The position numbers and the translations under genes are program-made. Shown here piece by piece: positions 7,546 to 15,816 of a stretch of 34,677 nt of DNA. Below the pieces are notes generated by a model. It was given only the letters and a program-made list of their open reading frames with translations. It had not been told where the DNA came from and ran no database searches. This DNA comes from Streptomyces sp. MBT65 (lineage in GTDB: Bacteria > Actinomycetota > Actinomycetes > Streptomycetales > Streptomycetaceae). Numbering within the stretch: the first letter of the stretch is position 1; every line of letters begins with the position of its first letter. Location of the stretch: positions 1-34,677 of the forward strand of contig NZ_JAENRY010000062.1 in NCBI RefSeq assembly GCF_016612545.1. Direction: 5' to 3'.

Positions 7546-7573
7546 TTGAACTAGTCCGATCTGCGCCTAAGGT
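7546..7573 (+). promoter_or_regulatory. Candidate promoter of the GntR regulator gene
   Basis: TTGAAC (7546-7551) and TAAGGT (7568-7573) are separated by 16 bases and fit the vegetative TTGAC/TANNNT pattern. A second possible -35, TTGACG, is at 7576-7581 but has no good -10. Assigned by eye only. Confidence 0.35.
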
Positions 7574-7638
7574 GCTTGACGGACGAGTAACAAGCAGCCG
7601 TAATGACCCCAAGTACCGACACGTCCGGAGGAGGACCC

Positions 7639-8481
7639 GTGAGGCAAGGCACGCAGGGCTCCGCCGGTACCGACATTCCGGATCCGCGTCTCCGGGGTTC
7701 CCGGGTGCCGCCGCAGTCGCGCGCCGCCGAGGTGGCCCGGGACCGGGGTCTCGCGGACGGCACCGGTGCGGTGCGCGGTGAGCACACCCACAGCGAGACG
7801 CCGTCCCCCACTCTCGGCTTCGCTCGAGCGGGGGGACCCCCATCACGCCCCCGTGCCGTCGTCCAACGGTCCTCCGTGCGCGGCCAGATACTCGACGCCC
7901 TGCGCACCGCGCTCCTCGGCGGTGAACTGACCCCGGGCGAGGTCTACTCCGCGCCCGCGCTCGGCGACCGCTTCGGCGTCTCCGCCACCCCCGTGCGCGA
8001 GGCCATGCAGCAGCTCGCCACCGAGGGCGCCGTCGAGGTCGTACCGAACCGGGGCTTCCGGGTGGTCGAGCGGGGCGCCCGCGAACTCGCCGAACTCGCC
8101 GAGATCCGCGCCCTGATCGAGGTGCCGGTGATGCTCCGGCTCGCCCGTACCGTGCCCGCCGCCCGCTGGACCGACCTGCGCCCGCTGGCCGAGGGGACCG
8201 TCCGCGCCGCGTCCACCGGATGCCGGGCGACGTACGCCGAGTCCGACCGGGCCTTCCACCGCGCGGTGCTCGCCCTCGCCGGCAACGAACAGCTCGTCCA
8301 GATCGCCGAAGACCTGCACCGCCGCGCCCAATGGCCGCTGGTCGGCGGTCCGGTCGCACGCGGGCGGGCCGACCGGGTCGCGGACGCGGCCGAACACCTG
8401 GCGCTCCTCGACGCGTTGGCCGCGGGGGAGTGGGACGTGGTCCGCTCCCTGGTGCAGGAGCACTTCGCGGGAGCCGCGTGA
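7639..8481 (+). CDS. GntR-family regulator, FCD subfamily
   Basis: A protein of 280 residues. A GntR winged helix-turn-helix spans about 79-145 (SVRGQILDALRTALLGGELTPGEVYS...RFGVSATPVREAMQQL), and an all-helical FCD ligand domain spans about 148-277, with Asp203, His207 and His253 at positions fitting its metal/ligand pocket. FCD regulators usually respond to small carboxylic acids; no adjacent pathway gene identifies the ligand. GTG 7639 is chosen for its GGAGGAGG site 4 bases upstream; ATG 7603 lacks one. The first 75 residues precede the usual domain start and contain a translated copy of a palindromic repeat (residues about 56-68), so this N-terminal extension may be recent or tolerated as disorder. 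The last codons and stop lie in the first copy of a 3 x 20 bp tandem repeat. Confidence 0.85.
   Translation: MRQGTQGSAGTDIPDPRLRGSRVPPQSRAAEVARDRGLADGTGAVRGEHTHSETPSPTLGFARAGGPPSRPRAVVQRSSVRGQILDALRTALLGGELTPGEVYSAPALGDRFGVSATPVREAMQQLATEGAVEVVPNRGFRVVERGARELAELAEIRALIEVPVMLRLARTVPAARWTDLRPLAEGTVRAASTGCRATYAESDRAFHRAVLALAGNEQLVQIAEDLHRRAQWPLVGGPVARGRADRVADAAEHLALLDALAAGEWDVVRSLVQEHFAGAA
7804..7842. repeat. Streptomyces-type palindromic repeat within the GntR coding region
   Basis: The segment starts TCCCCCACTCTCGGCTTCG and ends CTCGAGCGGGGGGACCCCCA. Its TCCCCC end pairs with GGGGGGA, and its middle CTCG pairs with CGAG around a GCTTCG core. I recall this sequence as a multicopy, usually intergenic, element in Streptomyces genomes (recollection, not searched). 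Here it is read in frame as part of the regulator's N-terminal extension. Confidence 0.7.
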
Positions 8482-8525
8482 ACCTCGCGGGAGCCGTGTG
8501 AACCTCGGGGAAGCCGCGTGAACCC
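8466..8525 (+). repeat. Tandem repeat, three 20-bp units over the GntR stop codon
   Basis: The units are 8466-8485, 8486-8505 and 8506-8525. Unit 1, CGCGGGAGCCGCGTGAACCT, differs from unit 2 at one base and from unit 3 at three. Each unit carries the GTGAACC that includes the stop codon of the GntR gene (TGA 8479-8481). The unit length is not a multiple of three, so the frame shifts between copies. Confidence 0.9.
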
Positions 8526-8649
8526 GAATATGTGACTCCGGTCACGAGCGGGTCCGGGTCCGGCCACCGCGGGCCGCACCGGGAACCCGCCCGGCCGGTG
8601 GTGACGTGCCTCACGGAAAGAGCTGACCGTTCCGTGGGGGAGAGCGCCG

Positions 8650-8919
8650 ATGTTTCCGAATCCGGGCCAACAGGCCGCACAGCAGTCCGCACGGCGAGGC
8701 GCCGAGCAGTCGGCGCGACAGGCGGCGCAGGACGGCATGCGGGCCGCGCAGGCGGGAGCGCGCCGCAGTCACTCCGGACGAGGCGGCGGCCTCCTGTCCT
8801 TCCTTCTGCTCGTCGCCGTCGGGGTGTTGGTCGCCCGCGACCCCGAACTCCGGGCATCGGTCCTGCAGTTCGTCCACCACATCGTGAACGTCGTGCAGAA
8901 CCGGACCGCCGACTCCTGA
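8650..8919 (+). CDS. Small single-pass membrane protein
   Basis: A protein of 89 residues. The first 45 are rich in Gln, Ala and Arg (QQAAQQSARRGAEQSARQ), likely an amphipathic cytoplasmic helix. A Gly-rich hinge follows, then one membrane helix (about 47-63, LLSFLLLVAVGVLVA), and a short tail with a second weakly hydrophobic helix. The start at ATG 8650 has GGGGGAGAG upstream. The stop is one base from the stop of the convergent TPR-like gene. I do not recognise a family; similar small proteins are common and uncharacterised in Streptomyces. Confidence 0.7.
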   Translation: MFPNPGQQAAQQSARRGAEQSARQAAQDGMRAAQAGARRSHSGRGGGLLSFLLLVAVGVLVARDPELRASVLQFVHHIVNVVQNRTADS

Positions 8920-8920
8920 C

Positions 8921-9703
8921 CTACGCCGTCGCCGCACCCGGCGCGGGCACCGCCAACTGCCGTGCCAGCCACGTCGGTACACCGCCCAGCAGCCGGAACA
9001 GCCGCCGCGCCTCCTCGCGCAACCGGGACGCCTCCGGTTCGACCTCCGCGTCCGCGAGCGACACCAGGGCCGGCGCCGTACCGACGAGGTAGCCCAACTC
9101 CTCCCGGATCCGCAGCGATTCGGCGAACCCGTGCCGGGCCTCCGCCAACTCCCCGTCCCGCAGGGCCAGTCCGGCCAGATGACGCCAGGTGAACGACAAC
9201 AGCAGCGGGTCGGCCTGGTCGGCGGCCCCCGCGTGCGCACGCCGGTACGCGGCCCGAGCGGCCTGCGGCGAACGCGCCAGGTTCTCCGCGACCAGCCCCC
9301 GCCGGAAGTCCAGCAACGCCCGGCCGTCGCCGCCCGGCGGGATCAGCGCCGCCGCCCGCCCGAGCGCGGCCCGCGCCTCGTCCGCCCGGTCCCGGACCCC
9401 GTGCAGCGTGGCCGCGTAGGCGAGATACCCGCGCTCACAGGCCGCCGCACCCCGCTCGTCGTCGCTGTGGGCCAGCGCCTCGGCCGTGCGCAGCGCGTCG
9501 TCGGCGTCCTCCCAGCCCTGCTCGGTGTACAGACACCGCTCCACGAGCAGCGCGGTCCGCTGCAGGGCCGGTGCCGCGGCGTCGGGCCGCAGCAGCGCCG
9601 CCGCGTCGACCCAACAGGCCCGCGAGCGCAACCGCCACACCGCGGTCTGGAGGGGATCGTCACCTTCGGTCGTTCCGTTCCCAGACATGGCGGAATACGC
9701 CAC
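8921..9703 (-). CDS. TPR-like helical repeat protein of unknown function
   Basis: A protein of 260 residues built of Ala/Leu/Arg-rich paired helices spaced like tetratricopeptide repeats, for example residues about 50-85 (ALLVERCLYTEQGWEDADDALRTAEALA) and about 160-200 (FTWRHLAGLALRDGELAEARHGFAESLRIREELG). TPR proteins act as docking surfaces; no partner is evident. GTG 9703 is chosen because GGGGAGGG lies 4-5 bases upstream; GTG 9721 and ATG 9688 are in-frame alternatives with poorer sites. It follows the PucR regulator gene on the same strand after about 117 bases and may be read from its own promoter. It ends convergent with the small membrane protein gene. Confidence 0.65.
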   Translation of the reverse strand: MAYSAMSGNGTTEGDDPLQTAVWRLRSRACWVDAAALLRPDAAAPALQRTALLVERCLYTEQGWEDADDALRTAEALAHSDDERGAAACERGYLAYAATLHGVRDRADEARAALGRAAALIPPGGDGRALLDFRRGLVAENLARSPQAARAAYRRAHAGAADQADPLLLSFTWRHLAGLALRDGELAEARHGFAESLRIREELGYLVGTAPALVSLADAEVEPEASRLREEARRLFRLLGGVPTWLARQLAVPAPGAATA

Positions 9704-9820
9704 GTTGCCCTCCCCGAGCACACCATTGAGCTGTTGAGTGGTGGCCGCATCTCAGCACGGATCGGGCGGCCCGGCCAAGAGGGTGGGTGAAAGAATTCAC
9801 AAAGTCGTGGGATCTTCCGG

Positions 9821-11494
9821 TCAGCTCATCCGCAGCGCCAGGAAGAAATCCAGCTTGTCCTCAAGGCGCGAGAGGTCCCGACTCGTCAACTGCTCGATCC
9901 TGCCGACCCGGTAGCGCAGCGTGTTGACGTGCAGGTGCAGCCGGGACGCACAGCGCGTCCAGGAACCGTCGCACTCCAGGAACGCCTCCAGCGTCGGGAT
10001 CAGCTCCGCGCGGTGCCGGCGGTCGTAGTCCCGCAGCGGATCGAGAAGACGCGCGGTGAAGGCCCGCCGTACGTCGTCGGGCACGAACGGCAGCAGCAGC
10101 ACGTGCGAGGCCAGCTCCTGGTGGCCCGCAGCGCACACCCGGCCGGCGCGCGCCGCCGCCACCCGCCGTGCGTGCCGCGCCTCCTCCAGCGCCCCGCGCA
10201 GCCCCTCCGCCGAGTGCACCGCCGCGCTAACCCCGAGCGTCACTCGCCCGTCGCCGTCGAGCCCGGCCGACAACGGATCCCGTACGGCCTCCAGCAGTAC
10301 GTCCGCGTGGATCCCGGCCTCGGAGCCGTCGTGCTCCGTCGACACCGCGGGCAGCGGTACGAGCGCGATCGCCTCGTCGCCCGAGTGGGCCACGGCGATC
10401 CGGTCGGCGGGCTCGGGGCCCGTCGCCAGCGGGTCGACCAGGATCTCCTCCAGGAGGGACTGGGCGACCGGCCCGGCCTCGATGTCGCCGCCCTCCCACT
10501 CGACCCGGGCCACGACCACCTGCCAGTGCGGGGCCGCCCCCAGCCCGGGCAGCAGAACCGGAGCGGCGACCCGTAGGCGCGCGGCGATCTCGGCCGGTGC
10601 GGCGCCCGCCTGCACCAGCTCCAGGACCTCCTGCGCGAGCCGTCTGCGGACCGTGCGCGCCGCGTCCCGCCGGTCCCGCTCGACCGCGATCAACTGCGTG
10701 ACGCCCTGGAGCAGATCGAGCCGCTCGTCCGGCCAGTCCCCGGCGTCCGCCTCGACCGCCAGCAGCCAGTCCGACAGCACCGTCTCGCGCACGTCCCGCG
10801 ACCCCTGCGCGGAGCGCCCGCCGCCGCGGATCGGGAAGAGCGAGTACGTCGAGGAGCCCAGCGCCAGCCGGTGCGGTCCCCGGCGGCCCGTGCGGACGGC
10901 GGTCAGATGCTCGGCGGCCAGCTTCGCGCACACATCGACGGGCAGCGCGGGCCCCGACACCTTCGAGCCCGCGATGAGCCGCCCGGTCGGCGACAGCACC
11001 CACGCCCGCAGGTCCAGATCGGAGCCGAGCAGGTCAAGCACCACGTCCGGGCCGCCGCCCGCCGGGCCCGAGGTCATCATCCGGCGGTGCCGGTCCACCA
11101 CGGCCGCGAGATCACCGGCCCGCTCGCCGGAGACCTGCCGTACGACATGTTCGGTGATCGTCGCGAACGCCACCGACTCGTGGACCGCGAACAGCGGCAG
11201 CCGGTGCTTGGCGCAAGCGGCTATGAGGTCGTCCGGGATGTTGCCGAGCTCCGCCTCGCCGGCCGCCAGCGCGGCCACTCCGGCGGACACCAGGAGCCGT
11301 ACGAACGGCTCGGAGTCGGCCGCGCTCCGGCGCCAGGCCAGACCGGTCAGGACCAGCTCGCCGCCCGCCAGATAGCGGCTCGGGTCGCGCAGGTCGGTGG
11401 TCATCACCCCGCGTACCGCGCGGTCCAGCTCGTCCGCGCCGCCGAGCAGCCGCAGCCCCAGCGCATCGGTGTCCAGAAGTGCGCGCAGCCGCAT
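9821..11494 (-). CDS. PucR-family transcriptional regulator of purine catabolism
   Basis: A protein of 557 residues. The N-terminal PucR domain (about 1-125) reads RALLDTDALGLRLLGGADELDRAVRGVMTTD in its opening part. A long central region (about 130-480) of GGDEF-like/CdaR type follows, and the C-terminal PucR HTH_30 domain (about 500-555) has the typical HVNTLRYRVGRIEQL recognition segment. The B. subtilis namesake activates purine-degradation genes. The gene is divergent from the xanthine dehydrogenase genes across 312 bases, so it very likely controls them, as activator or repressor, in response to a purine metabolite (inference). ATG 11494 is the first residue of the PucR domain; its ribosome site is weak. 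Confidence 0.88.
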   Translation of the reverse strand: MRLRALLDTDALGLRLLGGADELDRAVRGVMTTDLRDPSRYLAGGELVLTGLAWRRSAADSEPFVRLLVSAGVAALAAGEAELGNIPDDLIAACAKHRLPLFAVHESVAFATITEHVVRQVSGERAGDLAAVVDRHRRMMTSGPAGGGPDVVLDLLGSDLDLRAWVLSPTGRLIAGSKVSGPALPVDVCAKLAAEHLTAVRTGRRGPHRLALGSSTYSLFPIRGGGRSAQGSRDVRETVLSDWLLAVEADAGDWPDERLDLLQGVTQLIAVERDRRDAARTVRRRLAQEVLELVQAGAAPAEIAARLRVAAPVLLPGLGAAPHWQVVVARVEWEGGDIEAGPVAQSLLEEILVDPLATGPEPADRIAVAHSGDEAIALVPLPAVSTEHDGSEAGIHADVLLEAVRDPLSAGLDGDGRVTLGVSAAVHSAEGLRGALEEARHARRVAAARAGRVCAAGHQELASHVLLLPFVPDDVRRAFTARLLDPLRDYDRRHRAELIPTLEAFLECDGSWTRCASRLHLHVNTLRYRVGRIEQLTSRDLSRLEDKLDFFLALRMS

Positions 11495-11806
11495 CGCCGT
11501 CGCCGCCGTTCTTTGTCTAGAAAACTACGATGAACCAAGAGGTGCCGTGGGTGCGGGGCCGTGCGGGGCTGTTTCCCACGTTTCCACAGGGAATCGAAGG
11601 GGTTACTGATGGCCTCTGTTCATACGAATCTACAAGATGCCCGCGCTGGCCAGCCAACTCCTTCATGGTTTCCGTGACTGACCCACTCCGCGCACGGCGC
11701 TGTGTACTGGCCCCACGCTGCATTAACAGCGCATGAACGAGCCGGGCCCGCCGCACACGAACTGGCTTGATCCGTACGATCCACGAGACGAAGAAGAGAG
11801 CCGGTC
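11495..11806. promoter_or_regulatory. Divergent control region between the pucR-like and xanthine dehydrogenase genes
   Basis: No gene is seen in these 312 bases. Candidate regulator sites are the perfect palindrome GCTGGCCAGC (11645-11654), the inverted repeat CGCTG-CATTAA-CAGCG (11716-11731), and a 10-bp tandem GTGCGGGGCC/GTGCGGGGCT (11551-11570). Parts are AT-richer than the flanks. I could not assign promoters with confidence. Confidence 0.5.
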
Positions 11807-12706
11807 ATGGACTTCCTTCGCCCCGCCAGCTGGGAGGAGGCGCTCGCCGCGAAGGCCGAGCACCCCACCGCGGTACCGATCGCTGGCGGCACCGATGTGA
11901 TGGTCGAGATCAACTTCGACCACCGTCGGCCCGAGTACCTGCTCGACCTGAACCGCGTCGGCGATCTCTACGAATGGGAGGTCGGCGCCGACAGCGTGCG
12001 GCTCGGGGCCTCGGTCCCGTACACCCGGATCATGGAGAACCTGCGCGGCGAACTGCCGGGCCTCTCCCTCGCCTCGCACACCGTCGCCTCCCCGCAGATC
12101 CGCAACCGCGGCGGCGTCGGCGGCAACCTCGGCACCGCCTCCCCGGCCGGCGACGCCCACCCCGCGCTCCTCGCGGCCGGCGCCGAGGTCGAGGCCGAGT
12201 CGGTGCGCGGCACCCGGCTCATCCCGATCGACGAGTTCTACACCGGCGTGAAGCGCAACGCGCTCGCCCCCGACGAGCTGATCCGCGCCGTCCACATCAA
12301 GAAGGCGGACGGCCCGCAGCAGTACTCCAAGGTCGGCACCCGCAACGCCATGGTCATCGCCGTCTGCGCCTTCGGACTCGCCCTGCACCCGGCCACCCGC
12401 ACGGTCCGCACCGGCATCGGCTCGGCCGCGCCGACACCCGTACGGGCGAAGGCGGCCGAGGAATTCCTGAACGCGGCGCTCGACGAGGGCGGCTTCTGGG
12501 ACAACGGCCGGATCATCACCCCGTCGGTCGCCAAGCAGTTCGCGGACCTCTGCTCCGCCGCCTGCAACCCGATCGACGACGTCCGGGGCACCGCGAGCTA
12601 CCGCCGCCACGCGGTCGGCATCATGGCCCGCCGCACCCTGACCTGGACCTGGGAGTCCTACCGCGGCACTGACGGCCGCTCCATCGAGAAGGGGAGTGTC
12701 GCCTGA
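11807..12706 (+). CDS. Xanthine dehydrogenase FAD-binding subunit
   Basis: A protein of 299 residues, matching the CoxM/XdhB FAD subunit of molybdenum hydroxylases. It starts MDFLRPASWEEALAAKAEHP, then IAGGTDVMVEIN (about 27-38) and the FAD pyrophosphate-binding segment IRNRGGVGGNLGTASPAGD (about 99-117), which are both diagnostic. The subunit accepts electrons from the [2Fe-2S] subunit and passes them to NAD+ or another acceptor. ATG 11807 has a purine-rich GAAGAAGAGAG upstream. The stop overlaps the next start by one base (TGATG), so translation is coupled. First gene of the purine operon. Confidence 0.92.
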   Translation: MDFLRPASWEEALAAKAEHPTAVPIAGGTDVMVEINFDHRRPEYLLDLNRVGDLYEWEVGADSVRLGASVPYTRIMENLRGELPGLSLASHTVASPQIRNRGGVGGNLGTASPAGDAHPALLAAGAEVEAESVRGTRLIPIDEFYTGVKRNALAPDELIRAVHIKKADGPQQYSKVGTRNAMVIAVCAFGLALHPATRTVRTGIGSAAPTPVRAKAAEEFLNAALDEGGFWDNGRIITPSVAKQFADLCSAACNPIDDVRGTASYRRHAVGIMARRTLTWTWESYRGTDGRSIEKGSVA

Positions 12707-13293
12707 TGCGCGTCAATTTCACGGTCAACGGCCGCCCGCAGGAAGCGGACGACGTGTGGGAGGGCGAGAGCCTCTTGTACGTCCTGCGTGAGCGCATGGG
12801 GCTGCCCGGCTCCAAGAACGCCTGCGAGCAGGGCGAGTGCGGTTCCTGCACGGTCCGCCTCGACGGCATCCCGGTATGTTCCTGTCTCGTCGCCGCCGGC
12901 CAGGTCGAGGGCCGCGAGGTCGTCACGGTCGAGGGCCTCGCGGACTACGCCAAGCAGCGCGCGGAGCACGGGAGTTGCGGAACGGGCGCCCACGGTACGT
13001 CCGTTGACGAGGCCAAGGCCTGGTCGGCGAAACCACAGCTCGACTCGCAGACCGGCGAGGGCACCCAACTCGCCCCGATCCAGCAGGCGTTCATCGACGC
13101 CGGCGCCGTCCAGTGCGGCTTCTGCACCCCCGGTCTCCTCGTCGCCGCCGACGAGATGCTGGAGCACAACCCGACCCCGACCGACGCGGACATCCGCGAG
13201 GCGCTCTCGGGCAACCTGTGCCGCTGCACCGGCTACGAGAAGATCATGGACGCGGTGCGCCTGGCGGCCGCCCGGCAGGGAGAGGCGGTCTGA
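12706..13293 (+). CDS. Xanthine dehydrogenase [2Fe-2S] subunit
   Basis: A protein of 195 residues, somewhat longer than the usual 160-170. The plant-ferredoxin-like domain holds C40, C45, C48 and C60 (CEQGECGSC...C). The second cluster domain holds C137, C140, C172 and C174 (CGFCTPG ... LCRCTGY). The extra length is an insertion of about 30 residues (about 84-115) between the two domains, with an added Cys91. It carries electrons from the molybdenum centre to FAD. The start overlaps the stop of the FAD subunit gene, and the next start follows one base after its stop. Confidence 0.93.
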   Translation: MRVNFTVNGRPQEADDVWEGESLLYVLRERMGLPGSKNACEQGECGSCTVRLDGIPVCSCLVAAGQVEGREVVTVEGLADYAKQRAEHGSCGTGAHGTSVDEAKAWSAKPQLDSQTGEGTQLAPIQQAFIDAGAVQCGFCTPGLLVAADEMLEHNPTPTDADIREALSGNLCRCTGYEKIMDAVRLAAARQGEAV

Positions 13294-13294
13294 C

Positions 13295-15700
13295 ATGCCC
13301 GGCAGTTCCGCAAAAGGCGCCCCCATCGGCACTCCCACCAAAGTCACCCAGGGTTCGCAGACCAAGGGCGGCATCGGCGAGTCCACGCTCCGCCCGGACG
13401 GCACCCTCAAGGTCACCGGCGAGTTCGCGTACTCCTCCGACATGTGGCACGAGGACATGCTCTGGGGCCAGATCCTGCGCTCCACGGTCGCGCACGCCGA
13501 GATCGTCTCCATCGACACGGTCGAGGCGCTCAAGACCCCGGGCGTCTACGCCGTCATGACCTACGACGACCTGCCGACCGACGTGAAGAACTACGGCCTG
13601 GAGATCCAGGACACCCCGGTCCTCGCGCACGGCAAGGTCCGCCACCACGGCGAGCCGGTCGCGATCGTCGCCGCCGACCACCCGGAGACAGCCCGCCGCG
13701 CGGCCGCGAAGATCAAGGTCGAGTACCGCGAACTCCCGGTCATCACCGACGAGTTGTCCGCGACCGCGCCGGACGCGATCCTCATCCACGAGGGCCGCGA
13801 CGACCACCACATCGGCCACGTCTCGCACCCGAACATCGTGCACCGTCAGCCGATCGTCCGGGGAGACGTCGAATCCGCCCGGGAGCGCGCCGACTTCATC
13901 GTCGAGGGCGAGTACACCTTCGGCATGCAGGACCAGGCGTTCCTCGGCCCCGAGTCCGGGCTCGCCGTACCCGCCGAGGACGGCGGAGTCGACCTGTACA
14001 TCGCCACCCAGTGGCTGCACTCCGACCTGCGCCAGATCGCGCCCGTGCTCGGCCTGCCCGAGGACAAGGTCCGCATGACGCTGTCCGGAGTCGGCGGCGC
14101 GTTCGGCGGTCGCGAGGACCTGTCGATGCAGATCCACGCCTGTCTGCTGGCCCTGCGCACCGGCAAACCCGTGAAGATCGTCTACAACCGTTTCGAGTCC
14201 TTCTTCGGGCACGTCCACCGCCACCCCGCGAAGCTCCACTACGAGCACGGCGCCACGAAGGACGGCAAGCTCACCCACCTCAAGGCGCGCATCGTGCTGG
14301 ACGGCGGCGCCTACGCGTCGGCCTCCCCGGCGGTCGTAGGAAACGCATCGTCGCTCGGCGCGGGCCCCTACGTCGTCGACAACGTCGACATCGAGGCCAT
14401 CGCGCTCTACACCAACAACCCGCCCTGCGGCGCGATGCGCGGCTTCGGCGCGGTGCAGGCCTGCTTCGCCTACGAGGCCCAGATGGACAAGCTCGCCGAC
14501 AAGGTGGGCATGGACCGGGTCGCGTTCCGTCAGCTCAACGCGATGGAACAGGGCACGGTCATGCCGACCGGGCAGGTCGTCGACTCACCGGCGCCGGTCG
14601 CCGAACTCCTGCGCCGCGTCAAGGCGATGCCCATGCCGCCGGAGCAGCAGTGGCTCGCCGCCGGAGAGGCCGCCGACGTACGGCAGTTGCCGGGTGGTCT
14701 GTCCAACACCACGCACGGCGAAGGCGTCGTACGAGGCGTCGGCTACGCGGTCGGCATCAAGAACGTCGGCTTCTCCGAGGGCTTCGACGACTACTCGACG
14801 GCCAAGGTCCGTATGGAGGTTGTCGGCGGCGAGGCGGTGGCGACCGTACACACCGCGATGGCGGAGGTCGGCCAGGGCGGGGTCACCGTCCACGCGCAGA
14901 TCGCCCGCACCGAGTTGGGCGTCACCCAGGTGACGATCAACCCGGCCGACACACAGGTGGGTTCGGCGGGATCGACCTCGGCCTCCCGCCAGACGTACGT
15001 CACCGGTGGCGCCGTCAAGAACTCCTGCGAGCTGGTCCGCGAGAAGGTCCTGGAGATGGGCCGCCGCAAGCTCGGCACCTACCATCCGGCCTGGGCCACC
15101 GCCGAACTCCTGCTGGAGGGCGGCAAGGTGGTCACCGACGCGGGTGAGGTCCTCGCCGATCTCGTCGACGTCCTCGAAGGCGAGGCCGTCGAGATCGAGG
15201 CCGAGTGGCGCCACCGCCCCACCGAGGCCTTCGACCTCCGTACCGGACAGGGCTTCGGGCACGTCCAGTACACCTTCGCCGCGCACCGCGCCGTCGTCGA
15301 GGTCGACACCGAACTCGGCCTGGTCAAGGTGATCGAGCTGGCCTGCGCGCAGGACGTCGGCAAGGCGCTCAACCCGCTGTCCGTGATCGGCCAGATCCAG
15401 GGCGGCACGACCCAGGGTCTCGGTATCGCGGTCATGGAGGAGATCATCGTCGACCCGAAGACCGCCAAGGTCAGGAACCCGTCCTTCACGGACTACCTGA
15501 TCCCCACCATCCTCGACACCCCGACCATTCCGGTCGACGTGCTCGAACTCGCCGACGAGCACGCCCCGTACGGGCTGCGCGGCATCGGCGAGGCACCCAC
15601 CCTGTCGTCGACTCCCGCCGTACTCGCGGCGATCCGGAACGCGACGGGGCTGGAACTGAACAGGACACCGGTCCGCCCGGAGCACCTCACCGGCAAGTGA
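13295..15700 (+). CDS. Xanthine dehydrogenase molybdopterin-binding subunit
   Basis: A protein of 801 residues. It oxidises hypoxanthine or xanthine at a molybdenum centre in the cytoplasm (family knowledge). It has the N-terminal aldehyde oxidase/xanthine dehydrogenase a/b hammerhead (about 25-145, GEFAYSSDMWHEDMLWGQILRS at its opening), molybdopterin-binding segments including GGAFGGRED and PCGAMRGFGAVQ, and the catalytic Glu in RGIGE (about residue 766). ATG 13295 lies one base after the preceding stop, with GGGAGAGG upstream. The frame is open further upstream, but that part is a shadow of the [2Fe-2S] gene. The three-subunit order FAD, FeS, Mo and the neighbouring PucR regulator, purine permease and XdhC favour xanthine over carbon monoxide or aldehydes as substrate. 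Confidence 0.92.
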   Translation: MPGSSAKGAPIGTPTKVTQGSQTKGGIGESTLRPDGTLKVTGEFAYSSDMWHEDMLWGQILRSTVAHAEIVSIDTVEALKTPGVYAVMTYDDLPTDVKNYGLEIQDTPVLAHGKVRHHGEPVAIVAADHPETARRAAAKIKVEYRELPVITDELSATAPDAILIHEGRDDHHIGHVSHPNIVHRQPIVRGDVESARERADFIVEGEYTFGMQDQAFLGPESGLAVPAEDGGVDLYIATQWLHSDLRQIAPVLGLPEDKVRMTLSGVGGAFGGREDLSMQIHACLLALRTGKPVKIVYNRFESFFGHVHRHPAKLHYEHGATKDGKLTHLKARIVLDGGAYASASPAVVGNASSLGAGPYVVDNVDIEAIALYTNNPPCGAMRGFGAVQACFAYEAQMDKLADKVGMDRVAFRQLNAMEQGTVMPTGQVVDSPAPVAELLRRVKAMPMPPEQQWLAAGEAADVRQLPGGLSNTTHGEGVVRGVGYAVGIKNVGFSEGFDDYSTAKVRMEVVGGEAVATVHTAMAEVGQGGVTVHAQIARTELGVTQVTINPADTQVGSAGSTSASRQTYVTGGAVKNSCELVREKVLEMGRRKLGTYHPAWATAELLLEGGKVVTDAGEVLADLVDVLEGEAVEIEAEWRHRPTEAFDLRTGQGFGHVQYTFAAHRAVVEVDTELGLVKVIELACAQDVGKALNPLSVIGQIQGGTTQGLGIAVMEEIIVDPKTAKVRNPSFTDYLIPTILDTPTIPVDVLELADEHAPYGLRGIGEAPTLSSTPAVLAAIRNATGLELNRTPVRPEHLTGK

Positions 15701-15760
15701 CCCTCCGGGTCCCCCAGTTGTTCGTCTCGGGCCGTCCCCCGGGTCGTCCATCCCAAATCC

Positions 15761-15785
15761 CGCGCACCGCCGAAAGCGGTCCGCG
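15761..15785 (+). terminator. Weak hairpin between the molybdopterin subunit and permease genes
   Basis: CGCG-C-ACCGC (15761-15770) pairs with GCGGT-C-CGCG (15776-15785) around a CGAAA loop, with one internal C/C mismatch. It could lower read-through into the permease gene or stabilise the upstream mRNA end. No T-run follows. Confidence 0.35.
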
Positions 15786-15816
15786 AGTGCCCCTGTGAAC
15801 CTTGGGAGATGGCCCC

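Noticed and set aside
7526..8857. 443-residue minus-strand frame opposite the GntR gene
   Set aside because: Low-complexity Arg/Pro/Gly translation in the shadow frame of a clear GntR regulator.
12788..13294. Upstream extension of the molybdopterin subunit reading frame
   Set aside because: This part overlaps the [2Fe-2S] gene in another frame and translates to low-complexity sequence; the family start is at 13295.
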